A stretch of 64,000 bases of DNA from Bradyrhizobium monzae (GCF_021458635.1 NZ_JAIRDQ010000001.1:744001-808000); one strand, 5' to 3'; shown: positions 53,606 through 62,949, counted from the stretch's first letter. Program-made: numbers and translations. Notes: generated from the letters alone by a model not told the origin.

Positions 53606-54307
53606 TCAGAGCCCGTCCGGTTGGCCGTTCTTGGGCGTGGACCGCGGCACGAAAGGCGCGAACGACGGGCCGCCCGGGGTCGGCATCGTCAGTTGGCCAG
53701 CACCACCGGCGGAAGCGGCTGCCATCCCGGGCGCGCTTGCAGGAGCGGACGCGGGTTCCGGCCGCTGGAGCGCCAGCACCTCGCTGCGATCGCCGTGCTT
53801 GAGCGTCACCTCGCGCGGCTGGACCGCGGTTAGCGACCAGCCGTCCAGCGATTCGCCCTGGCGCAGCCGAATGATCTTCTGGTCGGTGCGGTTGACGAGG
53901 ATCGCGATCGCATCACCCTCGCCCACCACGGCCCCGACCAGCATCAGCGGTGGCGACGCCTCGACCGGCTTCGGTGGCGGCGGCGTTTGGGCCTCTTCGG
54001 CCGGAGCGGCTGCAACCGCGCGTGGCGGCGGCCGCCGCGTCGCCGAGAAAATCGGGCGCTCCTGGGTCCCGGTCAGCGCCGACAGCGGCACCGACCAGAG
54101 CGGATTGCCGCGAGGCGCAGGCTTGCTCGTCGCCGGCGTGGGCCGGGCAATCGGTCTGACCGCACCGACATCGACGCTCTCGGCAGGACCGCTGGCGGCA
54201 TCGTCAGACAGGATGTCCATGCGCGACGAGGTGGCGGCCACGCATTCGGTGATGCCGAGGACCGCGCACAACACGGCCAATCCGACCGATCTCAGCCACC
54301 CGGACAT
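53606..54307 (-). CDS. Type II secretion system protein, GspC/GspN-like
   Basis: A 233-residue protein. The ATG at 54307 has a GGGGAG ribosome site. One N-terminal hydrophobic segment is followed by a Pro/Ala-rich linker, an RPIFSATRRPPP stretch near 80, and a PPLMLVGAVVGEGDAIAILVNRTDQKIIRLRQGESLDGWSLTAVQPREVTLKHGD region like the periplasmic HR domain of GspC. Such proteins link the inner-membrane platform to the secretin. It is separated from the gspM end of the operon by an autotransporter gene on the other strand. Confidence 0.8.
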   Translation of the reverse strand: MSGWLRSVGLAVLCAVLGITECVAATSSRMDILSDDAASGPAESVDVGAVRPIARPTPATSKPAPRGNPLWSVPLSALTGTQERPIFSATRRPPPRAVAAAPAEEAQTPPPPKPVEASPPLMLVGAVVGEGDAIAILVNRTDQKIIRLRQGESLDGWSLTAVQPREVTLKHGDRSEVLALQRPEPASAPASAPGMAAASAGGAGQLTMPTPGGPSFAPFVPRSTPKNGQPDGL

Positions 54308-54613
54308 CGAACTCCCCTGCGATCGGCCAGCGCGCGGCAAGCCAGAGGCCGCAAACTAGTTCTGATAGGCCTCACGATCAACCCGCGTGCAACCTGTTCT
54401 ACCGGATTGGAGAAACTGGGCTTTCAGCGCTGTTGCCAAACGGCCACGATCGCCGAAATTGCAAGCGAAACAGTCTGGAACTCAACGCAAATGGACTTCC
54501 GTTCATTGCAGGACGCCGCGACGCTATGGATTATGGCATCGGCATGCGGCTTCACCACACGCAAGTTGCTGATTTTCTTTGTCGATTTGAGAAGACCTAG
54601 GGCTGGACCGACA
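54308..54613. other. Divergent intergenic region
   Basis: This 306-base gap separates the gspC/N-like gene (minus) from the autotransporter gene (plus). Some in-frame codons precede the chosen autotransporter ATG, but the residues they encode are not a signal peptide. I see no other gene; divergent promoters are expected here. Confidence 0.5.
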
Positions 54614-57600
54614 ATGGCGCGTGCAAGGATCGATAACCGACTGCGCTCTGTCGTCCGCCACTCCCTGGCGACCCTGCTCGCGACCACGGCGCTCGGCGTC
54701 GTCGCCGCGCACGCCGTGGACGCCACTTGGAACGGCGTCAGTACCGACTGGACCGATCCCGCCAACTGGAACCCGGGCGTACCGGACGTGACCGCGACGT
54801 TTGCCAACACTGGCACCACATCGATCGACAATCTCAACGGCATCGTCACCATCGGTACGCTGCAGTTCACCAACACCGCGCAAGCCTACGCGGTCACGCT
54901 GTTCAACCCGTTCATCATCAACGCAACGGGCATCATCAACGATTCGGGCAACACGCAGACGTTCGAGGTCACGTCCGGCAACAATCTGGTCTTCCAGAAC
55001 AGCAGCACCGCGAGCGGCGGCACCGGAGCCGTGACCATCACGAACGATGCCGGCGGCACCGTCAACTTCATCCAGAACAGCACGGCTGGCACCGCAACCC
55101 TCATCAACAACAGCTTCGTCACGTTCGAGGATTCCAGCTCGGCCGGCAGCGCCCACATCACCAGCAACCTCCACGGCCAGATCGATTTCTTCACCAGTGC
55201 CTCGGCTGGCACCGCGACGATCAGCAATGCCGCGGGAGCGTCGCTCTTCTTCCACAACAACACCACCGCCGCCAGCGCGGCCATCACCAACGACGGCACG
55301 GTGACCTTCGACGGCTCCGCTACCGCCGGCAATGCCACGATCACCACCGACAACGGCGCAACCACGAACTTTAACGACACGTCGACCGGCGGCAGCGCGA
55401 AGTTCGTCACCAATGCCGGCGGCACCGTCGACATCTCGGGCCTCACCAGTGGCGGGATGACGACCGGGTCGATCGAAGGCGCGGGCAGTTACGTTCTCGG
55501 CGCCAACACGCTCACCACTGGCAGCCTCAACACCTCGACCCAGGTCGACGGCGTGATCTCCGGCACCGGCGGCGGACTGACCAAGGTCGGCACCGGCAAG
55601 CTGACGCTGACGGGCTTCAACACCTACACCGGGGCGACGACGGTCTCGGCCGGAACACTGGCGCTCTCCGGCTTCGGCAGCATTCTCTCATCCAGCGTCG
55701 TCACGGTGAATGGGACGCTCGATACGACAGCGGCCTCGTCGTACACCGGGATCACGACGCTGGCCGGCAACGGCGTCGTGCAGATGGGATCAACCTACGG
55801 GCTGTTCATTTCCAACGGCTCGACCGAGTTCGCAGGCAGCATCAGGACCACAGGGAATGCCGGCCTCGAGATTGGCGGCGGCGTGCAGACGCTCTCGGGC
55901 GTGAACACCTACACCAATGCAACCCAGATCGATCCCGGCGCGACGCTGGCGCTCAAGGGCAACGGATCAATCGCGAATTCTCTGTACGTCGCGTTCGGCG
56001 GGGCAGGCGCCACGCTCGATATCTCCCAGACCAACTCCGGCGCTTCGGTGGGCGCGCTGTTCTCCTTCGGCAACACTGACGTCGTCGCGCTGGGATCTAA
56101 GACGCTGACGATCACCTTGGCCAGCGGCACTTTCTTCGGCGGCGTGATCCAGGACGGCGGCATCGGCGGCGGCACTGGTGGCAGCGTCGTGATCGCGAGC
56201 GGCGTCGGGCAGATATTATACGGCACCAACACCTACACCGGCACGACGACCATCGCGAGCGGCGGCGAGCTCGATCTCGGCAACGGCTTAGGCCACGACG
56301 GCAGCATCGCGACCTCGAGCAACGTCATCGCCAACGGCTTCTTTGACATTACGGGCCTGACCAACGGTGGCACCTCGATCAAATCGCTGTCGGGCTCCGG
56401 CAATGTCAATCTTGGTGCCAACACGCTGACGATCACCAACGGCAACGGCACCTTCGCCGGTGTCATTGACGATGGCGGCGCCGGCGGCGGCCTCACCATG
56501 GCCGGCGGCACGGAGACGCTGACCGGCGCCAACACCTATACCGGTGCCACCACTGTGAACGGGGGCAAGCTTGTCGTCGACGGCTCGATCGTCAGCGCGT
56601 CCACCGTCAATGCCGGCGGCACGCTGGCTGGCACCGGCAACGTCAGCAGCGTCGCGGTCAACGGCGGCACGCTTGCACCGGGCAACGCGGCGAACCCGAC
56701 CGGGACGCTGACGATCAACGGCTCGCTGAGCTTCACCGCGGCCTCGACCTATCTGGTCCAGGTCTCCTCCACCAACGCCAGCCTCGCCAATGTCACGGGC
56801 GCAGCCACCCTCGGCGGCGCGACGGTGAGCGCGATCTTCGGCTCCGGCACCGTCAAGAAGCAGTACACGATCCTGACCACGGCCACGGGCTTCGGCGGCA
56901 CCCGCTTCAATTCCGCGGTCGTCTCCAACATGCCGTCGATCAACGCGACGCTGAGCTACGACTTCAACAACGTGTTCCTCAATATCGGCGTCAACTTCAC
57001 GCCGAGCGGCGGCGGCCTCACGGTCAACCAGCAGAACGTCGCCAACACGCTGACCAATTTCTTCAATTCGACCGGGGGCATTCCCGCCGCCTTCGCCGCG
57101 CTGGCGCCTGCGGGGCTGACAACGGCCTCGGGCGAGCTCGGCACCGGCATCATCCAGTCCGCGATCAACGCCGACGGCCAGTTCCTCAGCCTGATGCTCG
57201 ATCCAACCGTCGTCGGACGCTCGAGCGGCTTCACGAAGGCCGGTAGCATCGCGCAATTCGCCGATAGTGACGACGCTCCCGCCTATGCGTCGATGCGCCC
57301 GGCAACGACGCGCGAACGCGAGGCCTATGCCATGGCGACCAAGGCGCCGCTGCTCTCGTCGCAGCCGATCAACCGCTGGAGCGTCTGGGCGGCCGGTTAT
57401 GGCGGCTCGGCGCAGGTCGGCGGCAACGCCGCGGTCGGCTCGCAGGACCTCACTGCGCGGGTCTGGGGCGGCGCGGCCGGCGCCGACTACAGGATTTCGC
57501 TGGACACGCTCGTCGGCTTCTCGCTCGGCGGCGGCGGGCTGAACTACTCGCTTGCCAACGCGATGGGCGCGGGCTCCGCCGATCTGTTCCAGGCCGGCGT

Positions 57601-58213
57601 CTACGGCCGACACAATTTCGGCCCGGCCTATATCGCCGCCGCACTGGCCTATGGCTGGCACGACGTCACCACCACCCGCACTGTCGCACTGGCCGGCGCC
57701 GACCAGCTCCAGGGCCGCTTCAGGGCCGACACCTTCTCGGCCCGCTTCGAGGGCGGCTATCGCTTCGCGACGCCGCTGATCGGCATCACGCCCTATGCGG
57801 CCGCGCAGGTGACGAATTTCAACCTGCCGAACTACTCCGAAGTCAGCCTCAATGGCGGTGGCCTGTTCGCGCTGAACTATGCCTCGCAGTCGCTGACCGA
57901 CACCCGCTCCGAGCTCGGCCTGCGCACCGACAAATCCTACGCGATGCAGAACGGTGTCCTGACTTTGCGCGGCCGCGCGGCCTGGGCACATGACTACAAT
58001 CCGAGCCGCGCCGTCACCGCGCTGTTCCAGACCCTGCCCGGCTCGAACTTCGTCGTGAACGGCGCCAGGGCCGACGCCGATTCCGCCCTTGTCAGCGCCA
58101 GCGCCGAGATGAAATGGCTGAACGGCTTCTCCGTCGCCGGCACCTTCGACGGCGAATTTTCCGGCAACGTCACCAGCTATTCCGGCAAGGGCGTGTTCAA
58201 ATACAGCTGGTGA
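54614..58213 (+). CDS. Autotransporter with passenger-associated repeats and beta-barrel
   Basis: A 1199-residue type V secreted protein. The ATG at 54614 gives a signal peptide (RSVVRHSLATLLATTALGVVAAHA, cleavage near residue 35) before DATWNG. The passenger (about residues 36-910) is a Gly/Thr/Asn/Ser-rich beta-helix with at least four PATR units such as TGFNTYTGATTVSAGTLALSG, starting near residues 320, 424, 531 and 625. The C-terminal barrel begins near residue 915 (NRWSVWAAGYGGSAQVGG) and ends with the aromatic FKYSW needed for outer-membrane insertion. A large surface adhesin is likely. It lies inside the type II secretion locus, opposite in strand. Confidence 0.92.
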   Translation: MARARIDNRLRSVVRHSLATLLATTALGVVAAHAVDATWNGVSTDWTDPANWNPGVPDVTATFANTGTTSIDNLNGIVTIGTLQFTNTAQAYAVTLFNPFIINATGIINDSGNTQTFEVTSGNNLVFQNSSTASGGTGAVTITNDAGGTVNFIQNSTAGTATLINNSFVTFEDSSSAGSAHITSNLHGQIDFFTSASAGTATISNAAGASLFFHNNTTAASAAITNDGTVTFDGSATAGNATITTDNGATTNFNDTSTGGSAKFVTNAGGTVDISGLTSGGMTTGSIEGAGSYVLGANTLTTGSLNTSTQVDGVISGTGGGLTKVGTGKLTLTGFNTYTGATTVSAGTLALSGFGSILSSSVVTVNGTLDTTAASSYTGITTLAGNGVVQMGSTYGLFISNGSTEFAGSIRTTGNAGLEIGGGVQTLSGVNTYTNATQIDPGATLALKGNGSIANSLYVAFGGAGATLDISQTNSGASVGALFSFGNTDVVALGSKTLTITLASGTFFGGVIQDGGIGGGTGGSVVIASGVGQILYGTNTYTGTTTIASGGELDLGNGLGHDGSIATSSNVIANGFFDITGLTNGGTSIKSLSGSGNVNLGANTLTITNGNGTFAGVIDDGGAGGGLTMAGGTETLTGANTYTGATTVNGGKLVVDGSIVSASTVNAGGTLAGTGNVSSVAVNGGTLAPGNAANPTGTLTINGSLSFTAASTYLVQVSSTNASLANVTGAATLGGATVSAIFGSGTVKKQYTILTTATGFGGTRFNSAVVSNMPSINATLSYDFNNVFLNIGVNFTPSGGGLTVNQQNVANTLTNFFNSTGGIPAAFAALAPAGLTTASGELGTGIIQSAINADGQFLSLMLDPTVVGRSSGFTKAGSIAQFADSDDAPAYASMRPATTREREAYAMATKAPLLSSQPINRWSVWAAGYGGSAQVGGNAAVGSQDLTARVWGGAAGADYRISLDTLVGFSLGGGGLNYSLANAMGAGSADLFQAGVYGRHNFGPAYIAAALAYGWHDVTTTRTVALAGADQLQGRFRADTFSARFEGGYRFATPLIGITPYAAAQVTNFNLPNYSEVSLNGGGLFALNYASQSLTDTRSELGLRTDKSYAMQNGVLTLRGRAAWAHDYNPSRAVTALFQTLPGSNFVVNGARADADSALVSASAEMKWLNGFSVAGTFDGEFSGNVTSYSGKGVFKYSW

Positions 58214-58217
58214 GCTC

Positions 58218-58266
58218 GAGCATGATCCGGAAAAGTGTGCAGCGGTTTTCCGAAAAGATCATGCTC
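58218..58266. terminator. Hairpin repeat between convergent genes (GAGCATGATCCGG type)
   Basis: GAGCATGATC (58218-58227) and GATCATGCTC (58257-58266) are perfect inverted arms, with further pairing GGAAAA/TTTTCC inside. It fills the gap between the ends of the autotransporter and gspM genes. This unit is a dispersed repeat in Bradyrhizobium; a role as a two-way terminator is inferred. Confidence 0.65.
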
Positions 58267-58279
58267 AAACAACAACGCC

Positions 58280-58873
58280 CTACTTCCCCGCCTGCCACTG
58301 GCCGGAAACACCCAAAATCACCCTGACGCGGCCGGTACTGGCCTCGTTCAGCGACGTGGCCTGCGGTACCTGTACGTCGAGCTGGTCGATGAACAGGAAC
58401 GGCATGCCGGCCTCGAGATCGTAGAGCAGCTTCTGTAGCGCGGGCTGCTCCAGCTCACAGCTGACAACGAGGCCGACGAAACCGTCCTTCACTTGCGCGC
58501 CCGAGACATCGACCTGCGAAGACTGCACCGAGCCGCCGACATTGCCGACCGCGGCCGCAACCCGCTGCAGCAAATTGGCGCCTGCGACCGTCACCGTCGG
58601 TCCTTCCAAGAACGGCGTGCCGGGATGTTCGGCCGAGATGGCCGCGGCATTCTTGGCGGCGCCCTTGCGGCCGCGCAGCTGGTCGAGCAGGTCGGAGGTC
58701 TGGGCCAGTGCCTGGCGATGGGCGATGACGTCGGCGATCGACAGGCCCGCCGTCAGCAGCAGCCCTGCCGTCACTGCGAGGTAGAGGGTGACCGCGATCA
58801 GCGGCGAGCCGCTCAACCACCGCGCGACCGTGTTTCCGCTCGCCATCGCGCTGCTGTTCATGCCGCTTGTCAT
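58280..58873 (-). CDS. gspM: Type II secretion system protein GspM
   Basis: A 197-residue bitopic inner-membrane protein. One membrane helix (PLIAVTLYLAVTAGLLLTAGLSI, residues about 24-46) is followed by a periplasmic part (VAGANLLQRVAAAVGNVGGSVQSSQVDVSGAQ...GLVVSCELEQPALQKLLYDLEAGMPFLFIDQLDVQVP) of the GspM/PilO fold. GspM partners GspL in the secretion platform. Its ATG overlaps the gspL stop by 4 bases. Confidence 0.9.
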   Translation of the reverse strand: MTSGMNSSAMASGNTVARWLSGSPLIAVTLYLAVTAGLLLTAGLSIADVIAHRQALAQTSDLLDQLRGRKGAAKNAAAISAEHPGTPFLEGPTVTVAGANLLQRVAAAVGNVGGSVQSSQVDVSGAQVKDGFVGLVVSCELEQPALQKLLYDLEAGMPFLFIDQLDVQVPQATSLNEASTGRVRVILGVSGQWQAGK

Positions 58874-59907
58874 GGGGCGTTCCTCGGTTCGATCTGCGCC
58901 TCGATGTGAAAGCGCTCGCCGGGATCGCTAGAGCTGCGCGTGGTCGGAGCGTAGAAGGTCGCGCGGGTGAAGTGCTGGGACTGCTCGATCAGCGGGATCA
59001 GCGAGGGCGCATCGCGGGTGATGCCGACGATCTGGAGCTTGTTGCCGACCATATGCATCTCGGTGACATAGGTGTGGTCGGGCAGCAGGCGGCTCAGCGA
59101 TTCCAGCACGATCACGCTCGCCGGCGTGTCGTATTTGCGCCGCTCCAGCAGCGCCAACGGCGATCGCTCGCCGCCGTCGGCACCACGGATCGCGGCGCGG
59201 CGCTGGGTGATCTGTTGCTCGAGCTCGCTCTCCTGCGTGCTCAAACTGTCGGCGAGATAGCCCGCGCCGATCGAACCGAGTACGGCGGCGATCGCCGCGA
59301 TGGCCAGCACCGCCTGCAGCGTCCGGCTCAACCGCACCGGGTCGATCGCGCCGCGCGACTTCTGCTCGAAAACCTTGATGCGCCCGCCCTCCGCTGGCTC
59401 GGTCAGAACCGCGATCGCCGACGGGTGAAATCCGGACACCGCCTCGACATAACCCATCGCCAGCCGGCGTGGCGCGGCCGCGATCATCGTGGTGATGCCC
59501 TCTGCGCCTTGCGCCACCGGCGCGCTGCAACCGAACACGGCATCGCCCGCGCTCCACGGCGTCAGCCGATCGATCTGCGCCCGCACGATGCCGTCGAGGA
59601 AATCGGCCGCACGCGCCGGCAGCTCCAGCGGACGGAACAGGAAGCGCGCCGGCCGCAGCACGATCTCGACCCGGCAGCCGCGGACGATGGGCGCGAGATT
59701 GGCACCGGTGAACTTGCCGTCCTCGAACGCGATCTCCTTCGCCGCGTTTTCCGGCTTCGCAACCTCCAGCGCGAACGCGCCGGTCTCGCCCTCGATCAGC
59801 CGCACTAGGCGCGGCGAGACCATTCGCTCCAGTCCGGCCACGGCAGCACTGGCCACCGTGCCGGTCCAGGCATCGAAGATCGCGCGAAGGGAATAGAGAG
59901 AACTCAT
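58870..59907 (-). CDS. gspL: Type II secretion system protein GspL
   Basis: A 345-residue platform protein. The ATG at 59907 directly overlaps the gspK stop. The N-terminal part (about 1-180) is a cytoplasmic actin-like fold that links to the GspE ATPase, with RLVRLIEGETGAFALEVAKPENAAKEIAF near residue 33. A membrane helix (QAVLAIAAIAAVLGSIGAGYL) lies near 220, and the periplasmic part (VIVLESLSRLLPDHTYVTEMHMVGNKLQIVGITRD) is of the PilN type. It is typical of alphaproteobacterial GspL proteins. Confidence 0.88.
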   Translation of the reverse strand: MSSLYSLRAIFDAWTGTVASAAVAGLERMVSPRLVRLIEGETGAFALEVAKPENAAKEIAFEDGKFTGANLAPIVRGCRVEIVLRPARFLFRPLELPARAADFLDGIVRAQIDRLTPWSAGDAVFGCSAPVAQGAEGITTMIAAAPRRLAMGYVEAVSGFHPSAIAVLTEPAEGGRIKVFEQKSRGAIDPVRLSRTLQAVLAIAAIAAVLGSIGAGYLADSLSTQESELEQQITQRRAAIRGADGGERSPLALLERRKYDTPASVIVLESLSRLLPDHTYVTEMHMVGNKLQIVGITRDAPSLIPLIEQSQHFTRATFYAPTTRSSSDPGERFHIEAQIEPRNAP

Positions 59908-59908
59908 C

Positions 59909-60883
59909 TCACAGAGGCTTTCCAGCAGAACCGTCGAAGGCGTTGTGCCACGACAATACACGATAGGGCTCATCGCCGCTTTCGAGAAGCAGGATGACGA
60001 TCTCGGCCGAGCTCTGCCGGTGCGACGGCGCCTCGGCGACGACCGTCACACGGTAGGCCTTCGAGCCCTCGATCGTCGCGCTGGCGCTGCCGGCGAGCCC
60101 GATCAGGGACCGCGGGTCCACGTTGGGATCGGCACGGTCGCGCAGCAGGCGTTGCAGGGTCTCCGGCGTCACATTCGGCAGCGCCGCCACCACCTGCGGC
60201 GCAGCATCCAGCACGTTCACGGTGCGCATGTTGCTGAACACGGTGACGAAGGGCAGCACGCGCTCGATCACCGCTGACGGGATGCCCCGCACCAGCCACA
60301 GCTCGTCGCTATGCGGAAACGGCGCGTGGCGTGGCAGATAGGGCGCGCCGAGCGTGCGGTAGTAGGAATCTTCCGGATTGTCCTGACCTGTCTCCGTCGA
60401 CGACCGCCACGCCAGGATCCGGTCGGCGTAGTCAGGCGCATCCGACGCGGGGACGCCGAGCCCGGTCATCAGGCCGGCGAGGACGGCTTTCGGCGCCATG
60501 TTGAGATCGATGCGCGCGGCCTCCGAGCGGAACGTCACGACCACCCTTCCCGCCCCGACCCGGGCATTGAAGGTGCCGCTGGTCGGGCGTGTCGCCTCGC
60601 TCTGTGCGGTCAGCCGATAGGCCGCGAGCTCGAGGCCCGCATTCATCAATGCGTCGGCCTGCAAGCGGTCGGTGTTGACGGCGACCGTAACCGCGGTGTT
60701 GGTGACATAGGTCAGATAGATCAGCGCGAGCGTGGCGAGCGCAGCCAGCATCCAGAGCACCACGATGACGATGAAGCCGCGGTCATCGCCGAGTGTTTTT
60801 TGGCCGAGTGTTCCTTGGCCGAGTGTTCCTTGGCCAAGTGCTCCCTGACAAAGCGCGTCCCGATCATGCGCCGTGCCGCTCAC
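59909..60883 (-). CDS. gspK: Type II secretion minor pseudopilin GspK
   Basis: A 324-residue minor pseudopilin starting from GTG at 60883, which overlaps the gspJ stop by GTGA. After a 40-residue leader comes RG/FIVIVVLWMLAALATLALIYL, the prepilin peptidase site and helix, lacking Glu at position 5 as GspK proteins usually do. The large domain carries DLNMAPKAVLAGLMTGLG and RTVNVLDAAPQVVAALPNVTPETLQRLLRDR, typical of GspK. The leader holds a repeated pentapeptide (GQGTL). GspK tips the pseudopilus with GspI and GspJ. Confidence 0.9.
   Translation of the reverse strand: MSGTAHDRDALCQGALGQGTLGQGTLGQKTLGDDRGFIVIVVLWMLAALATLALIYLTYVTNTAVTVAVNTDRLQADALMNAGLELAAYRLTAQSEATRPTSGTFNARVGAGRVVVTFRSEAARIDLNMAPKAVLAGLMTGLGVPASDAPDYADRILAWRSSTETGQDNPEDSYYRTLGAPYLPRHAPFPHSDELWLVRGIPSAVIERVLPFVTVFSNMRTVNVLDAAPQVVAALPNVTPETLQRLLRDRADPNVDPRSLIGLAGSASATIEGSKAYRVTVVAEAPSHRQSSAEIVILLLESGDEPYRVLSWHNAFDGSAGKPL
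60791..60850 (-). repeat. Four 15-bp tandem repeats in the gspK leader
   Basis: On the plus strand, GAGTGTTCCTTGGCC occurs exactly at 60806-60820 and 60821-60835, with close copies at 60791 and 60836. In frame they encode a repeated Gly-Gln-x-Thr/Ala-Leu in the part removed by prepilin peptidase. Copy number could vary without changing the frame. Confidence 0.85.
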
Positions 60884-61611
60884 AGCTGCTGCTCCTCTTT
60901 TTTCTCCGCCTGTTGCGGCGCTGTGCCCCCGGTGACGCAGGTCGTTGGATTCTTGGCACGCGCGCATTCGGCCGGCGCCGTAATGTGCGGCAACACCGCG
61001 GCCGAAACAGCCAGCACCTGACCGGTGGCGCCGTCACGCACCGTGATGCGGATGCGATCCGGCAGTTGCGATTGACCGTGCCAGATCGGCTGCCACTGCC
61101 TGTCGGGCCCGGCATAGGCGAAGCTGACGCGGAATGGCGCGCGGATCAGGACCACCTGATCGACGAAGCGGATCTGCCCGTCGGTCGGCATCGGCTGGAA
61201 CGGCGCGCGCTCGCGCACCAGCGCCAGCCCCTGCGCGTCAGCCTTCTCGATCAGGCGGATGAATTCCAGGCCCGGACGCGCGCTCGGGCCGAGCGCGGTG
61301 CGCAGGAAGGTCACCGACAATTCGGCGCCGTCGAACAGCGGCACTCGGGCGTCGCCGTTCACGGTCATCTGCTCGGCCACGGAGAGATCGGCGACGATGC
61401 GGTCGAGCCCGGTGGCGAGGCGCTCCGCACGCTGCACCCGCGCAATGCCGCGATTCCAGTTCGGCAGCCACTGTGCCGTCACAGTCGCGAGCGCGGCCAG
61501 GATCACGGTCATCAGCAGCGTCGCCAGCAGCACTTCGAGCAGGGTGAAGCCCGCCTCGGAAGCGAGCGCACGGCGCAGGGGTTTCATGACGCGTTTCATG
61601 ACGCCGGTCAT
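60880..61611 (-). CDS. gspJ: Type II secretion minor pseudopilin GspJ
   Basis: A 243-residue minor pseudopilin. The prepilin site SEAG/FTLLEVLLATLLMTVILAAL lies near residue 21, with Glu at position 5. ARVQRAERLATGLDRIVADLSVAEQMTV is the family pattern after the helix. The ATG overlaps the gspI stop by 4 bases. The C-terminal tail (TGGTAPQQAEKKEEQQL) is long and charged. Confidence 0.9.
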   Translation of the reverse strand: MTGVMKRVMKPLRRALASEAGFTLLEVLLATLLMTVILAALATVTAQWLPNWNRGIARVQRAERLATGLDRIVADLSVAEQMTVNGDARVPLFDGAELSVTFLRTALGPSARPGLEFIRLIEKADAQGLALVRERAPFQPMPTDGQIRFVDQVVLIRAPFRVSFAYAGPDRQWQPIWHGQSQLPDRIRITVRDGATGQVLAVSAAVLPHITAPAECARAKNPTTCVTGGTAPQQAEKKEEQQL

Positions 61612-62006
61612 TGCGTCGACCTCGGCACCAGCTTCACCGTCGTGACCTGGATCGCGCTGCCGTCGGCGCGCTGGAGGCGCAAATTGACCGCCAGTGGCAC
61701 GAAGCGATCGGTGGCGGGATTGCCGCCGGCAACATTCATCGGCGCAATATCGACGCGCCAGCGGCTGCCGGCGAGCTGCCCGCTCTGCCGGCCGGGTTTC
61801 AGCAGTCCGCGCGCCGGCAAATCCGCTAGCAAGGTCTCGGCCGTGCTGGCCAGCGCAAGGTGCTGGTCGATCGAGCGCGTGCCCCTGGTCGTGACTGATA
61901 TGACCGAGCCGATGGTTCCGAGCACGATGGCGATGATCGCAAGCGCAACCAGTGCCTCGATCAGCGTGAAGCCGGCGGCGCCGTCAGAGCAGCTTCTGCG
62001 GGACAA
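61608..62006 (-). CDS. gspI: Type II secretion minor pseudopilin GspI
   Basis: A 132-residue minor pseudopilin with site GAAG/FTLIEALVALAIIAIVLGTIG. The length is normal for GspI. GSRWRVDIAPMNVAGGNPATDRFVPLAVNLRLQ follows in the C-terminal domain. It overlaps gspH by 23 bases and gspJ by 4, so the pseudopilin genes are tightly packed. GspI starts the tip complex with GspJ and GspK. Confidence 0.91.
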   Translation of the reverse strand: MSRRSCSDGAAGFTLIEALVALAIIAIVLGTIGSVISVTTRGTRSIDQHLALASTAETLLADLPARGLLKPGRQSGQLAGSRWRVDIAPMNVAGGNPATDRFVPLAVNLRLQRADGSAIQVTTVKLVPRSTQ

Positions 62007-62508
62007 TCTCGACGCCTCCGGTCAACCAGTTGACGCGCACCTCGTAACCCATGCCGGGCCGCGCCAGCGCGATCGTCCCGCCGCACGACATGCCTGACGG
62101 AAAGAAATCGATCGACCGCCCCGTGGCGCGATCGGCGCAGCGCGACGCCAACGTCGCCTGCACGATCACGTCGCGCGGCAGGCGGATGGTCTGTCCGGTG
62201 ACGCCGGATCGGATCGCGCGTGCCTCCGCATCGACCTGGGTTGCGACCCTGACCTGGCGGCGCAGCGCGCTGTTGCGATCGGATTTCAACAGTGCCGCGG
62301 TTTCAACCGCGTAGCTCTCGAGCTTTGCCCGCGTCGTCGAGCGCGGAATCGCCGGCAGGATGATGGCGGCGAGCAGGCCGATGATCGCAAGCACGCACAG
62401 GATCTCGATCAGAGCGAAGCCTTGTGCATCCAAGGCTTGCGCATCGAAGCCTTTCGCACCACGAGCTGGCTCAGCGCGCGCCGCTGACAATGTCGGCTGC
62501 CGTTCCAC
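61984..62508 (-). CDS. gspH: Type II secretion minor pseudopilin GspH
   Basis: A 174-residue minor pseudopilin. The GTG at 62508 has GGAAGG 5 bases upstream; it overlaps the gspG stop by 38 bases. The site QG/FALIEILCVLAIIGLLAAIILPAI lies near residue 33, with Glu at position 5. AKLESYAVETAALLKSDRNSALRRQ is the typical region after the helix. The leader before the cleavage site is unusually long (about 32 residues). A TTG at 62490 is an alternative start. Confidence 0.88.
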   Translation of the reverse strand: MERQPTLSAARAEPARGAKGFDAQALDAQGFALIEILCVLAIIGLLAAIILPAIPRSTTRAKLESYAVETAALLKSDRNSALRRQVRVATQVDAEARAIRSGVTGQTIRLPRDVIVQATLASRCADRATGRSIDFFPSGMSCGGTIALARPGMGYEVRVNWLTGGVEIVPQKLL

Positions 62509-62926
62509 TGCCGCCTTCCTGACCGTCCGATCCGAGCGAGATGATGTCGTAGGGAGCGCTCGCTCCCGGCGACCGATAGACATAGACGTGGCCCCAGGGA
62601 TCGGTCGGCACCACGCCACCGCGCAGATACGGCCCGTTCCAGCCGGCCTGGTTGTTGCTGCGCGCCAGCCCGGTGAGACCCTCATTCGACGTCGGATAGC
62701 GGCCGAGATCGAGATAGTAGAGATCAAGCGCGCTGGAGAAACTCTCGATCTGGATCTTTGCCGCCTTGGCCTTGGACTCGCTGAGATAGTTCAGCACCCG
62801 GGGACCGACCAGCGCCATGATCATCCCGATGATGGTGATGACGACGAGCATCTCGACCAGGGTGAAGCCGGCCTCCCCTCGGTCTGCGCGCCGCCGGCTG
62901 CGCCTTGACGATGCATGTTTGGTCAC
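62471..62926 (-). CDS. gspG: Type II secretion major pseudopilin GspG
   Basis: A 151-residue major pseudopilin. The prepilin peptidase site GEAG/FTLVEMLVVITIIGMIMALVGPRVL begins at residue 21. Downstream, YYLDLGRYPTSNEGLTGL and DPWGHVYVYRSPG are the classical GspG patterns. SLGSDGQEGG forms the calcium-binding loop. It builds the shaft of the pseudopilus that drives substrates through the secretin. It lies 23 bases behind gspF. Confidence 0.95.
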   Translation of the reverse strand: MTKHASSRRSRRRADRGEAGFTLVEMLVVITIIGMIMALVGPRVLNYLSESKAKAAKIQIESFSSALDLYYLDLGRYPTSNEGLTGLARSNNQAGWNGPYLRGGVVPTDPWGHVYVYRSPGASAPYDIISLGSDGQEGGSGTAADIVSGAR

Positions 62927-62949
62927 TCGAACCCCTCCCCTACTTTACC

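Noticed and set aside
56288..57991. A 567-codon open frame on the minus strand
   Set aside because: It is antisense to the autotransporter, whose signal peptide, PATR repeats and barrel are clear.
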